From Isoetes engelmannii (taxonomy: Eukaryota; Streptophyta; Lycopodiopsida; Isoetales; Isoetaceae), in the NCBI GenBank assembly GCA_011763485.2, contig JAANSK020107794.1, positions 1 through 26,631 of the forward strand: 26,631 nt of DNA, in the 5' to 3' direction. The notes beneath the pieces are model-generated. The model made no database searches, was not told the origin of the DNA, and saw only the letters and a list, made by a program, of their open reading frames with translations. Numbering within the stretch: position 1 is the stretch's first letter; each line of letters opens with the position of its first letter. Below are positions 1 through 11,700 of this stretch, piece after piece. The position numbers were made by a program, and so were the translations under genes.

Positions 1-2300
1 ATTTTATTCCTGCCTTTGCAATTATACTTGTACTTTGTGGAGTATTGAATAGAGTTTGACGTCCTTCAAAAAAAAAATATATCTTGCCTTCTGGTGTGAC
101 GCGTCGAACAACATGAGTATCTGCATCAAAATGAACGAGGAGGAGCAAAAGCAGAAACATATAAAATCCCATTACGATTAGGCTATAGTAGAAGTAGAAG
201 CGAATGCTGATAGAGATGTTACAGTCTTTATATATGGGATGTAGTAATAGTTTATTGTCACATGTTTAGTATTGCTGCTCATATTTTTGATCCCGAAGAT
301 TTTTTATGCAATTTCATGTAACATATTTCATGTTATATATATTATATTCATGCTATCTTTGCCACAACGGTATCAGACCACGCTAACCCACTGTAAGATT
401 CTTGCATATGTCCTTTTCTTTAACAAATGCACTGCAAGCTTGGGGTGAAGTTGGAAGGAGAGATATGAAGGGAATGAGAAGGTTGATAGGTAGATAAATC
501 GAACTAATGAAGATACAAGATGAAGAATAGGTGGCAATACATGGATGACATAATGGAAAGAGGAGGCTAGTTGCAACATGGCGAGGTGTCTGCCACGTGT
601 ATGCCGAACATAAGAGTTCTACATCATAAACCAAGTTGGCTTAGTAAAGACAGAGGCAAGGTTTTCAGTGCTTGCAAAGATAGCTAGACTTGCAAAGATA
701 CAACTTTTATAGACGCAAAATTTATTTACATTACTCTATATGACTTTCCAGACTTATTTCCAATGTATTTTACATGTCCCCTCCCTCCCCCCTTCTTTTT
801 TTTGACATTTGATGTGAGCAAAAAGAAACCAAAAAAAAAGGGGAACAAGCGCAAGAAGCATTTCTACTCGTTTTGGAGAATTTTGTTGTGTTCAGCTGAA
901 GTCTCTAAAGGGGCGTGAGGCTTTTAGCTATCGAAAAGGATTAAGGAGGTTTTGCGTGTCTGAGATTTTATAGAACTGTCAGATGAGACTGGAATAAGTT
1001 CTGCAGTTCCAGAAGTAGTTTATTTAAAAAGGAGGCTGAAAGGACTGCTGGAGATGAAGCTGGTACTAAGTAAACTAAAGCAATTATTGTGCAAGCTTGG
1101 ACCTAGTATTAAGCTTAAGCTTAGAGGTCTTGGTCCAAGTGAAGCTTGGAAGTACCTTATTAAAAATTATGAAGCTCAAGGTTTGAGGTTTGATACCTTG
1201 TGTGCAGATCTGAAGGCTTGCTCTCTTCTTCTTTTCCAGTTCTTCTTTGTTCTTCCTATCCTACCCTTTTTTCAACCTTGCATTTTTGCTAGTTTTTCTT
1301 TTTTCTTCGCGCTTCTGTGCCACAATCTAAACTCATTTTTGCTCAACACGTTTTGTTGTTGGCACTGTCAAAGGGCACGCCGCCTTCTGTGCTCTGCAGG
1401 TTACTGTTCAATTCTGCCCCATATGTGAGCAATGATCTGTAGATTTTAGAGTTGATCTGGGGATGCCATTCTATGCCGATAAGATAATGCAATTGGTTAT
1501 GGCGGGCAGAGTTGTGCCCTTTCTTCCGGCAACCATATCATTTGATTAGCTCGTTCTGTGACACCATTCTTTGAGCTCTCTATTACAGTTGCTTTGAGCT
1601 CTCTATTACAGAAGCTGCAGTCTGAGATGCCTGTGAAATAACGGACCTAGATGCAAAGCAATTAGGTCGGTTTTTGATGCAGATCTTCTGGGTCCACTGC
1701 AACTGCTTCTACTCTTATTATAATGTCAATGCCGTTTCTGTTTCTCCAGGTCCTCATCAGTCAGATAATCATTCAGATTCTCAAAAAGAATTTTTGTTTG
1801 TTGCTTCAACTTCAGCTTCTCAACAATTTATGTTTCATAGAGGTTGAAAATACCAGTATCTTCTTATCAGTTACACTTTAAAAAAAAATGATGCTTCTTC
1901 TTCCTAGCAGTTGTGATAACCTTTGGCAGGTTCAGGACAACTCTTTGTCTCAACACTCTTGTTGATTATTGGTTAACTACACCCAAAACAAGATTGCAGA
2001 TGAAATGGGAGCAAATCATTGAAATGGGAGCAAAAGGAATATTCCACAAAGATTCCTTTTTTCCCCAAAAAAAGGGGCACATTGAGGTTAAAAAAAAGGG
2101 ACATGATTTTTGACCCCCCTAAACTAGTTCATACTTTTGCGATGAAAACTGTGGCTTTTGTCTACTTCTCACTAAACGAAAAATTCATTATTGCTGAAAA
2201 GCTGGATTACATTGGTAATGAAATCTTAAGTTGCTATTGCTTATTCTTCTATTAGATTTTAAGGCAAACTGGAGGTTGAATGGACCTTTTGGATGTGTCA
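1..2300. other. Intergenic AT-rich DNA
   Basis: No convincing gene. There is a coding-like patch at about 1050-1215 (EAWKYLIKNYEAQGLRFDTL on the + strand) bounded by stops upstream and a pyrimidine-rich run downstream. I could not assign it. A 23-bp tandem duplication (ttgagctctctattacag) lies at 1570-1611. The rest is AT-rich with homopolymer A runs. Confidence 0.4.
1570..1611. repeat. Two-copy 23-bp tandem repeat
   Basis: The unit ttgagctctctattacag occurs at 1571-1588 and 1594-1611 with a 23-bp period, followed by gaagctgcag. Both copies are identical over 18 bp, so the duplication looks recent. Confidence 0.8.
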
Positions 2301-3960
2301 ATAAACAGGTTTAAAGCGTCAGCACAGGTTGTTTGTCAAAAGGATGTCTATAGATTGAAGCTATGCTATGTTTTGGGAAGAGTTCAACATTCAAACATCT
2401 CTGCTGCCATAAAATCTCAGCACATGCCTTATAAACATGCATTGCACTAGGCAAATTGTAGGCCTGACATCCTCGAATAGCAAATCTATCTGCCTCCTTG
2501 ATTATTGAATAGTAGATACTATAACCCTTTCTTGACATCCAATTCATTTGCAGATCTCTCAACATCACAGCTTGTTTTGGTCCAATACACCGGGATCAAG
2601 ATGTTTCTCAATGCATGTTCCTGTAAGTTCTTATCTTCTTTTTGATATCACTGTTGAACACTTATTTAGAAATGCAATATAGAGAGCAATGTTAAATGGA
2701 TCTTATAAGTCTGTACCAAGGGGGGTTCATCGTTTTTTCCGTATAACCCATGTGCATGCACGGGGAGGGGGTTTCTTTGACCCATTTACGTACATATATG
2801 CTCGGCAAGGGGTCCTTTTTTTTAGGGCTTTGGGCATTAGCCTAGGCAAAATTTATTCGGAAAGGTCAAAATTGGTTCCTCAAAAAGCCGTATACAGGGG
2901 GGTTTTTTGCTACCCCTTGCACGCAGATGGCATATCCCCCCTACATATGAGTGCATCCCCCTTGGTCTGTACCTTGCGAGTAAATTTTGCGGATTTGCAA
3001 TAATAATGGAGGAAGCTCATTGTACTACTAAAAAAAATAAACGGTAGATTCGAACAACAATGGCAAAGATTTTTTGCTAGAAGTATACTATCATCTTTCA
3101 AAGGCATTTCTAAGAAGCTGTGACAACAGAGAAGTAACAGGCATGCGAAGTGGGAATTTAGAGACAGTAGACAAGGTTTGATCTCCACTGTAAGCCTTTT
3201 TTCAATGTTTGATCTCGACTGTAAAACATTTTTCAATAAGGATGCTGCACCATGTAAATATTAGCATACTAATTCTTACAATTTGGGCAGATTTTGTAGT
3301 TAAATGCAGCATCAATAGAGCAAACATTACAAATAAAATAAAATGGTTGTATGCTTTGAGGAACTGCTCATTGATTTTGTTTCTGTAGTTGGAGATGTTT
3401 TCTCCTGGCACCTAGTAGAGCAACTGCTGATACAACAATTGGAATTGCACGTCTTGGTAAGAATTTTGCTTTTATTGGAAAGGCTTCTTCCACCCATTTG
3501 TCCTCAACTTCAAAGTGGCTCATATCGCACACAATTGTAGCCTTTGTTCAGATGGATAAATAATGATTGCAATTAGCAATAAGATAACGGGCAAGATGAG
3601 TAGTAGTAAATTGAATTGAACTTGTGACTTTCTTAGCATTTTGAAAATAAAATAAGCAGGACTTTATCATAATGAATCTCCATGAACCCTACATGTGTTG
3701 TAATGGTGGAGAGGTAAATTTCTACATGGAACCTATAGAAAGAAATAAACCTTTATCATTCCAACTTATGCGGACTGGAAATAACTGATTTCAAAAAACG
3801 ACATTGGAACGAATTTCACAGTGGATATAGCCTTCATGGTGTTTGATATTTTTATGAATAAAAAAAATGTGCTTGCGCACTGTGGGTTAGGGACTTCGGT
3901 CCCTTCTTGTTCTTGTTTTATTCTTGTGGTCGCATGTCCTTGGGACGCTGCCTTTGTGGT
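2301..3960. other. Intergenic DNA with unassigned open frame and G/C runs
   Basis: On the minus strand, 2568-2311 holds an open frame of 85 codons with coding-like composition (for example RKGYSIYYSIIKEADRFAIR). I do not recognise the family, and it may be a fragment. 2700-2990 has alternating runs of G and C (ggggggtttttt, catatcccccctac) unlike the AT-rich surroundings. A 31-bp tandem pair (gtttgatctc-actgtaa) is at 3176-3237. No intact gene was seen. Confidence 0.35.
3176..3237. repeat. Two-copy 31-bp tandem repeat
   Basis: Copies at 3176-3206 and 3207-3237 both begin gtttgatctc, contain actgtaa and end ttttttcaat or atttttcaat. They differ at a few positions, so the duplication is older than the one at 1570. 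Confidence 0.75.
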
Positions 3961-3974
3961 GCGACATTAAAATA

Positions 3975-4020
3975 TCCTTCCTTCCTTCCTTCCTTCCTTC
4001 CTTCCTTCCTTCCTTCCTTT
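3975..4020. repeat. (TTCC)n microsatellite
   Basis: About eleven uninterrupted tetranucleotide units of tcct/ttcc in a pyrimidine-only tract. This is likely a length-polymorphic locus. Confidence 0.97.
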
Positions 4021-4164
4021 CAGATGTACCCAAATACTATAACAAATAAAAGAAACCATTTAAGATTACTTCTTAATACTACTAGTTCTACAACGTTTCA
4101 CTCAATATAAACATAACACTATATGATAAACTTATGTGAACACGAATATATATTGGATTTAAAG

Positions 4165-4680
4165 CCAAGATGAATTTGTCCAACATTACTAACCGACTTA
4201 CTGCTCATGGTCAATTGGGTAGGTTAGAAGATGCATAGACATGACTTGATCAGATACGTTGGCATGATGTTCTAGCATGGAGTGTTATGCTTGCTGCTCA
4301 TCTTCGAGGTGGAAAACCGGTTATGAAGAAGAGCAGACTTTCAGGCGCATAATAATTGAGACAACTTGTGTTTTTCTTGGCTTGCTCTCCTTAAGGCATA
4401 CATTAACATATTGGCTCTTGACTTTGATTGCAAATATACATTACGGTTGGTATATTAATTAATATAATCAATATTTAGGGAAAATGTGGATGTACTAATG
4501 TCTATCTAAAGTGTGGACGTCTAGAAGATGCATGGCGGGTGTTCAAGGAAATCAATGAACATGATATGGCTTGCTGGACTGAATGCTGGACTATCATACG
4601 CCTAGCATATGCTCAAAATGAACAAAATAACAATGCTACTTCTTTTGCTGCATGTGTTGGTGTGCCTAATGAGTTCGTTT
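4165..4680 (+). pseudogene. Decayed PLS-type PPR protein fragment
   Basis: Two patches read like pentatricopeptide repeats of the plant PLS class, which edit or process organelle RNA. Around 4185-4310 the reading gives AHGQLGRLEDA, then RWHDVLAWSVMLAAHL. Around 4478-4625 it gives KCGRLEDAWRVFKEINEHDM, then a repeat-like AYAQNEQN. These match the KCG-LEDA-VF--M--RDVVSW consensus of the family. There are in-frame stops, and the two patches lie in separate frames with AT-rich DNA between, so it cannot encode a full protein. No start, targeting peptide or E/DYW domain is visible. It lies about 430 nt upstream of the SEC5 start on the same strand and is probably a dispersed gene relic. Confidence 0.7.
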
Positions 4681-5113
4681 TTCAGACATTAAGAACTGAG
4701 ATCCTTTTGACTTAATACAAAATCTTTTTTGCAGTGGGTTGGACAAAAGAAATGTCTCGCAATAAATTTCTTGTATATTTGAATCTTTTAGCTCTCCTGC
4801 TTACGTATTAGCACAACTCGGCTCGTTTGTATGTTCTAACCTCGATGACGATCAACTCAACCAGAATGGATTGTTAGCTTGAGCATGGTTGGATGGAACC
4901 AGGCAAAGTTCCTAGGATCTCTTTTAACTTGTTCATATTCAAGCTAGCCACCAAACTAGTTCCCATTGTAATGGCACCTTCACATATTCTTTTCACCATC
5001 ATGTTCAAAATAAAGCTGAGTGGAAAACTAGGGGAAAATAGTTTTAAGCCAACAAGAAGGACGGACCATTATTATACTAGTAGTCGGATCTGGGATTGCG
5101 CAGGGACGAAGAA
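4681..5113 (+). other. Sequence immediately upstream of SEC5
   Basis: This should hold the SEC5 5' leader and probably its promoter. It is AT-rich with no clear TATA box; attatactag at 5071-5080 is a weak candidate. A gcag at 5098-5101, just before the start codon, could be the acceptor of a 5'-UTR intron, in which case the true promoter would lie further upstream. Neither is provable from sequence alone. Confidence 0.3.
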
Positions 5114-5735
5114 ATGTCTAGCGAAGACGACGATCAGGAGGAGGAGGAGCTTCTACAACGGGCTCTAGCTGATCAGGCGCGCAGGGATACAAATTATAGC
5201 CGCCCACCAAGCCAGCCACCACCATTGGTTTCTGGCATGGGTCCTCCTTCTAGGCGCCCCCCAACAAGGCCGCCTCCAAAAGCAGCCCCTCCTCCTCCCC
5301 CTCCAGATGAAGAATCGGAGGAAGAATTGCTAAGTATTTCTTCTGATGAAGATTCCAGGCCAATTCCAGCTGCCCAAAAGCCCAAGACTAGAGTTTCTGA
5401 TGAATTGGATGATTTCAGTGATGCTGAATGGGACGAGGCCGATGGAGAGCCTAAGAACTGGAAGACGGTTGATGAAGACGAGGTATGTAATCTCTAATGA
5501 ATTGTTAGTGGGGATTTATGTTTTTAGAAACAGAGATGCAAAGAGATCTGTGTCTCATGTTGTCTATTTCAACTTCGCAGCTCTCTCGAAGAGTCCGAGA
5601 GATCCGAGAAACGAGGGCAGCACCAATAGCAAATGTGGGTCGATTGAAAAAAAGTGTTCACCTTGGGCGTGGGACCACTCTCATTGCCGAGCCTCTTCCT
5701 CGAGGAGAAGATTTGGTTGATCCACTTGGTCTTGG
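5114..5735 (+). CDS. SEC5: SEC5 exons 1-2: acidic, proline-rich N-terminus
   Basis: Exon 1 (5114-5482, residues 1-123) starts at the ATG of MSSEDDDQEEEELLQRAL, which matches the short acidic start of plant SEC5. The upstream in-frame extension has no ATG nearby. Residues 1-115 are low complexity: an acidic run, then proline-rich stretches, then a serine/acidic block (ESEEELLSISSDED), so this part is probably disordered. Exon 2 (5581-5735) carries the conserved LSRRVREIRETRAAP segment and LPRGEDLVDPLGLG. Intron 1 (5483-5580) is only 98 nt with gtatgt and gcag ends. Confidence 0.95.
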
Positions 5736-8700
5736 GTCAGTAGCTCTACGCATGTTGAGATTGAATTTTACAGGGTGAATATTGCCGGAACATTGAAATG
5801 AAAAATACGTAAAGGAAAAGATGCCAATTCACAGTTGCATCTTGAAATCCCCTGTTGCCTGTTGATAAACTCAGTGCTGCAGAGGCTCTCCAGTTTCACA
5901 TCGGACATATACATGTTTTGAATCAGAATGGAAGCTTTCACGTTTTGGAACAAGTGGAAGTAGTAATTTGCACAGCTTGATAAGCAATAAACATCTAGAG
6001 GTCGCTTAGGTTCTAGGGGCTATGCATGGAGATTCGTAAGCAAACAGACAATCATTTTTCCGTTGTAAAGCCAGCTTGCTAGAAGCATGTGAAGAAGTCT
6101 GCACTTTTGCCGAGATTACAAATAATCTAGGTCTGTAGCTGTGTGATACAATAAACAATTTAGGGAGAGCATCTGGTCCGTCTTGTTATACACATTCATT
6201 CATCTGAAACCCGTAAGGCTTGTTGACTTCAAAATGCATCGGTCTGCATTATGCTCCATACCAGTGTTGTTTAGCTTTGGAAGATTTTCTTTTCACATGC
6301 TTAAAGAAGTAAAGGGATTTCAGATACATTTAAAAGCTATATAGATAAATGCACGGAATTAAATAGACCATCCTTTGTTATGTTTCATCTCTACCATCTC
6401 TCAAATAAGAATGCGATACATAACATGCAAATACGATGTGTAACTGAAATTCACATGCAAACCATCATGAGCTAGGGCAAAGTTTGCATTACTCACCTGC
6501 TTGATTTCAGAACGGAAGTGATAACTTGAAATGTTCAATGATTCTTTATTTGTTACAATTCTTTATCATATAGAATACATTCATATGCTGTTTTCCCTCT
6601 TCATCAAATGAAGTACATAAATAACCTTGTCGCAGTTGTTGACAGTGTCATAGACATTAGAGCTCTCACTTTGATTCCAACTGTTGGTGGAGCTCGAGGG
6701 AATGATGCATTAACATCACCATCTCGACAAAGTACACAAGTCGTCCGAGATCATGCCTTGAGAGGCAAGTTTTTGAGTGTCAGTTTTAAGATGCAATGAA
6801 AGTACAAGTTTTCTAAAAGGCATATATAGCAGGCTGCCTTTCTGATGGGCATAAAGTACGTGCCTTATAACACAAAGATAATTTCTGTTTGTTACTGTCA
6901 ACAGAGAAGGTCATTTACCACTCGGAAACTTTTGATCCAAAGTTTTTCTTAGCTCGGATCCATCAAAACACTTCTGCTGCTGAACTAGAAGCTGGTGATT
7001 CCGCTTTGAAAGAAGACTTGCAAAACCGGAAGCAACAACTCAAAAGACTCGTGAAAGAAAACTTTGACTGCTTCATTTCCTGTAAAAACACTATTGACGG
7101 TATGCCACAAGAGTCTCCTTGATGATTTTAATTTGCAATAGAATTAGTAAGCTGGATATTTAAGTTTATTATGAATCCTTTGGGAACTCCTGGAGGAAAT
7201 CATATTATTCAATGTCTCATGATTTTACTATTTTAGTTTTTCTTTTTTATGTTTATGTAACATCTCTAGGAGGCAGCAAATGTGCCCCTAGCTGCACATG
7301 ATTGCTTGCTGTATAAAATGGTCTCATAGACCCAAGTGGTCTCTCATAGACGTTAATATAATCTTTTTTTCTTTCTTTCTTGCAATGTATTGATGAACCG
7401 TCTTTGAGAAGTAAGCAGGGCAAACTAAATACAGCACCCAATATAGATCTACTTTAACATATGTAATTTCAAATTCTTCTCTAAATATCATACTCTTACG
7501 GGGACAGGAGTGCCATTTTGTTACTGAGAATCTTATCTTAGTCCTAGGCAACATGATTAGTTCTTAATTAAAACATTGCATTTTAGTAACATCTAAAATT
7601 GTATATGATTGACATGTTGATTTCGGGCCGGCAGCTCAATAATAATCTTGCATGGCAAGTTTGTAGATATACATTCGAAGTTGCAGCAAATTGAATCAGA
7701 TCCAAATGGTTCTGGCACAAGGAATCTGTATAGTGCAATCCAAGATGTGGATGCAGTAGCTAAACGAGCCTTTGGCCCCTTACTTGAGCGCCAGGTAGGT
7801 CATGCTATGTATTGTGCATTGTCTCCTTCATTCATTTATTATGGTTGGAACTTCTAATATGTTTGTGCTCACAGGCACAAACAGAACGAATACGTTCCGT
7901 GCAAGGAATGCTACAGCGCTTTAGGACACTCTTCAATCTTCCAAGTACAATCCGCTCAAACATTGCTAAAGGAGAGTACGATATGGCCGTTCGAGAATAT
8001 AAAAAAGCAAAATCTATTGTTCTGCCATCACATGTGAGTCAGAAACATTTTGCTGATTTATCAGCTTAATGTATCTTAACAATATTTCTCATAGAGTGTT
8101 TTGTTACACCTTTTTTTTTTCGAGAGGTATATGCATTAATCAGCTTGAAGACAAGTAGGACCATTCTGAAGGAGTCACGTTGAATTGTGCTAACGAGGCC
8201 AGCCTAATAAAATATGTAGTAAAAGAGTTGCGTGTTGGTCAAAGGGTATATATTGCATGGGAAAATGGACGCTCAAAGCATGGTTCAATAAGATTGGTTT
8301 ATGGAAAGCAACTGTAGGTTTTGTACGACATATTACCATTAATAACTTCTTGATCCTTTTCCATTTTTCATGCAGATAAGCATTCTAAAAAAAGTTTTTG
8401 AAGAAGTGGAAAAGGTTGTCCAGGAATTGAAAGATATCCTTTACAAATATATGGAGGATCCACATGTGGAACTTTCCCAAGTAAGCTTCACTTTTTATAT
8501 TTGAAATGTTTATAAAGCATCCTGAATCGGAAATTGGAAAAAGGTCTCTAAGAAAGAAAGAAAGAATTTATTAAATGTCTATTAAAGACCATCTATAAGA
8601 CCTGCTAGGGCATCCTCCTCCTCAGAAATGAAAACATAAACATAATGCTATTTGGTAACTCTGACATGGGTTCTGAGCTCTCGATCCCTTGCTGCCATGC

Positions 8701-11700
8701 TGCTCAGTGATCGACAGGTGCACGCATCTTAAAATAAGATGTGATAGGCACGTATTTGCAGTATCAACACGTGGCTAACATAAGATGCAGGCAGCAAAAA
8801 AAATGATTTCTTTTGAACATATTTTTTATAAGCCAAAACACTGCCATTTATGGTAATGGCCGCCTGGAGATGCCAAATCGGCCTCTTTCTTGGTTGGAGA
8901 TTACACGAATATGGATACTCGCTCCTCAGATTGCAGACTTTGGCCCATTACAGAAGTTTAGGGTCGGATTTGAGTGTTTTTTTTAATCATTTCTGATGAT
9001 GTAGGGCACTAGAAAGTTCTCAAGGTTTAAGAAAGTTTTGGCTTGTGGTTATCTGTCCATTGCCATTCTCGGCATCCAGCAAGTATGCTGTAGTCAGGTT
9101 TTGCCGTTTTCTGATTGTCCCAAAATTCCTCCATCTGCAGCAGACCTTCTGTTTTTCTGTTTCTTCCTTTTCAATTTCAGTAGACCTCTGTTTCTTCCTT
9201 TTGCATTTTATTTGATTGAACTTTAAAATGCCAAAGCAAGAGAATAAATTGTGGAAGGAAGCATGTTCACATTCCGAAAAGGTTTCAGGAACAAGCCAGG
9301 GAAGTGGAAACAAGCATTCTACATGTAGTAGATATTGCAGCCACTGACTGCTATAGGTTGAAGGTGCTTTTCAGAAATTTAAATTTGCTGACCCATCTTT
9401 TCCGCATCTAAAACGATAGAGCTTCGATGCTTTAGATGCTCCTCATTTGATGCATCTGTAACACTGATATTGCTTGTGCTTTTGTTTAACTTGAGCGTGT
9501 TTTTCTTTTGGAAATTACCCCCTTGGGATCAGGGCACTTTGCGGTCTAAGGCCTTTAGGACTTGTGCTTTCGCTTTTTTTAAGGATGCTTTGAGAGAGTT
9601 TGTAATGAATCATTTCTGGTCATAATACTTCAAAGGTGCTGCAGAGCTGTATGATATCTTCCCCTTATGATGTAATAACAGTTCTATTGAACTGCTTCTT
9701 AGTTTTGTAAACCAGTCAGAAAGATGGTGTTAAGTGGAACATCAGGTGTGGCAGGGCCCTCATGCTCACTTCCAGAGATAACTGCTTGCATGTTTTTTTA
9801 AATTATCGAAGCTTTATATGGATGGGGAGTTCATTTACGGGATTATCTTATATCTTTGCAGCTTGCAGTCATGCTTGCATAACTTAATCCTTTCGATTAG
9901 ACTCCCTTGGCCGGCTTATATGTCATCAAGAACCTTGGCTACCCAAGGTAAGGTATACTGGTTTCTGAACAGCTAGAATGATTAGCTCCATGGCCTTTTC
10001 AATGGATAAGGTTCGGCATATACTTACATAATGATTTGGAGCAACTTTATGTCTCAAATACATGGGTAAACCGTCTGTCCTAAAGAGAAGATTCAATAAA
10101 GAATTTTCGGAACATTTCAGCTGACGAACCTGGGGATCTAGACATTGACTTTAAACAATGTGATATCAATGGGGCAACTTAGAGTGTCATCTCAGCAACA
10201 TGAGATTGGCATTGATGTTAACTGCATGGACAGGAAATATGGATGAGTCGAAGAAGCGTATCATCTTTACTTCCCCTGCGTATAGAAGGGGAAGATATTA
10301 TTGCCACTGTACATGTTTAACAGGTTATGATGTATAATGACCAGAAATGTGTAGTTCAAACATGCCTGAGGCATACCATCCTTTTTTCTCAGTTAAGGAT
10401 GCAGATGACAATGTAATTGAGGATTCAATAATGGAAGGGAAGCCTGATTTCAAGGAAGTGACGTTAGCAATGTTTAAGAAAATAAAGCGATCAGCGAGGA
10501 AAAACATAATAGTTTAAGGAGGCGGCTTGCTAGAAAACAAAAAAGGGTCTATTGCTTTATGGCGTACTTTAGAGGGGTCAGAATGATAAGCGCACCAAGA
10601 TATGAACGGATGTTTCTTTTGTTCCATTGAGGATATTCTTAGAGGATCTAAGCTTCAATCCTCCCTCCGTTTGATATACAAGTATTCTTTTCAGACTTAT
10701 GAGTAGGCAGCAAATCACAAGCCGGGGCTTATTGCGATGGATGTAGAATTTTACATGCTTAGCAAGGGACATATAGGAACTTGCTCAATGGCCAGAACAT
10801 CTCAATGTGGTTGGAGCAAAATGGGTATACAGGACAAAATTTCACTTGGATGGCATTGCATCTACATATCTCTAGATTGGTAGCTAAAGGCTATTCCAAC
10901 AGGAGGGTTCAGGTTTGACTCTATCGTTTTGTGATGTGCCACACTATTTGGCACACTTATAGCAGGAGAGCTAAATCATACGTCATGTGCATATTTTCAT
11001 CTCATGGACCTGTGTGTCTGTAGACTCTAGTAAATCTTAGCAAAAGTGGGATGGTAACCCTCAAGGGATAAAAGTTAACTGGTACAAGGGACAGGATGTC
11101 AGTCCTTTACCACGATAAATGAAATCTAATTAACTAACTAGACTTAAATTACATGTCAGCATAATATATAGATGATATGTTATCAGATAGATGTGCAGTG
11201 TTGTCAGCATATATAACCTCCCTGTAAGCAAAAGATACATCAAACATTCCCATGATTGCGTATAATTGATGATTTTTCTATTTTTCTCTAGCTTGAAAAT
11301 ACTATACGATTACTTTTGGAGCTTGAACCAGATTCAGATCCAATTTGGCATTATCTCAGCATTCAGGTGAGGCATTTCTGCAAGTTTTCAGATGTGTCAC
11401 AATTACTTTGTTTCATTCACGGGAAGTTAAGTAAATCAGTGTCTAATACAATTTCCAGGACCGTAGAATCAGAGGACTTATTGAAAGCTGTGTTATAGAA
11501 TATGAGACTCATGTGGATGCTTTATATAGCCGGGTTAGAGAGAAGGTCCAATCTGATGCGCGGTGGAAGCAGCTTCAAAAAGAATCACAAAGCACTGTAT
11601 GCCAACTACAATGGAGTCAATCCTTGGGTTTTTTTTTTTCCATTTTTGGTTTTGGACTCAATGTTTATTATGCTTTATTGTTGGCTGTTTGCTCAAGGCT

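Noticed and set aside
3040-3062. tRNA-like gattcgaac motif
   Set aside because: Only the T-arm-like core matches. There is no A-box upstream and no cloverleaf.
5096-5113. An earlier in-frame SEC5 start
   Set aside because: The frame stays open upstream, but the codon there is TTG, not ATG. The ATG at 5114 matches the family's N-terminus.
5194-5385. Glycine-rich open frame on the minus strand
   Set aside because: It is the shadow of the proline-rich SEC5 exon 1; poly-proline codons read as glycine on the other strand.
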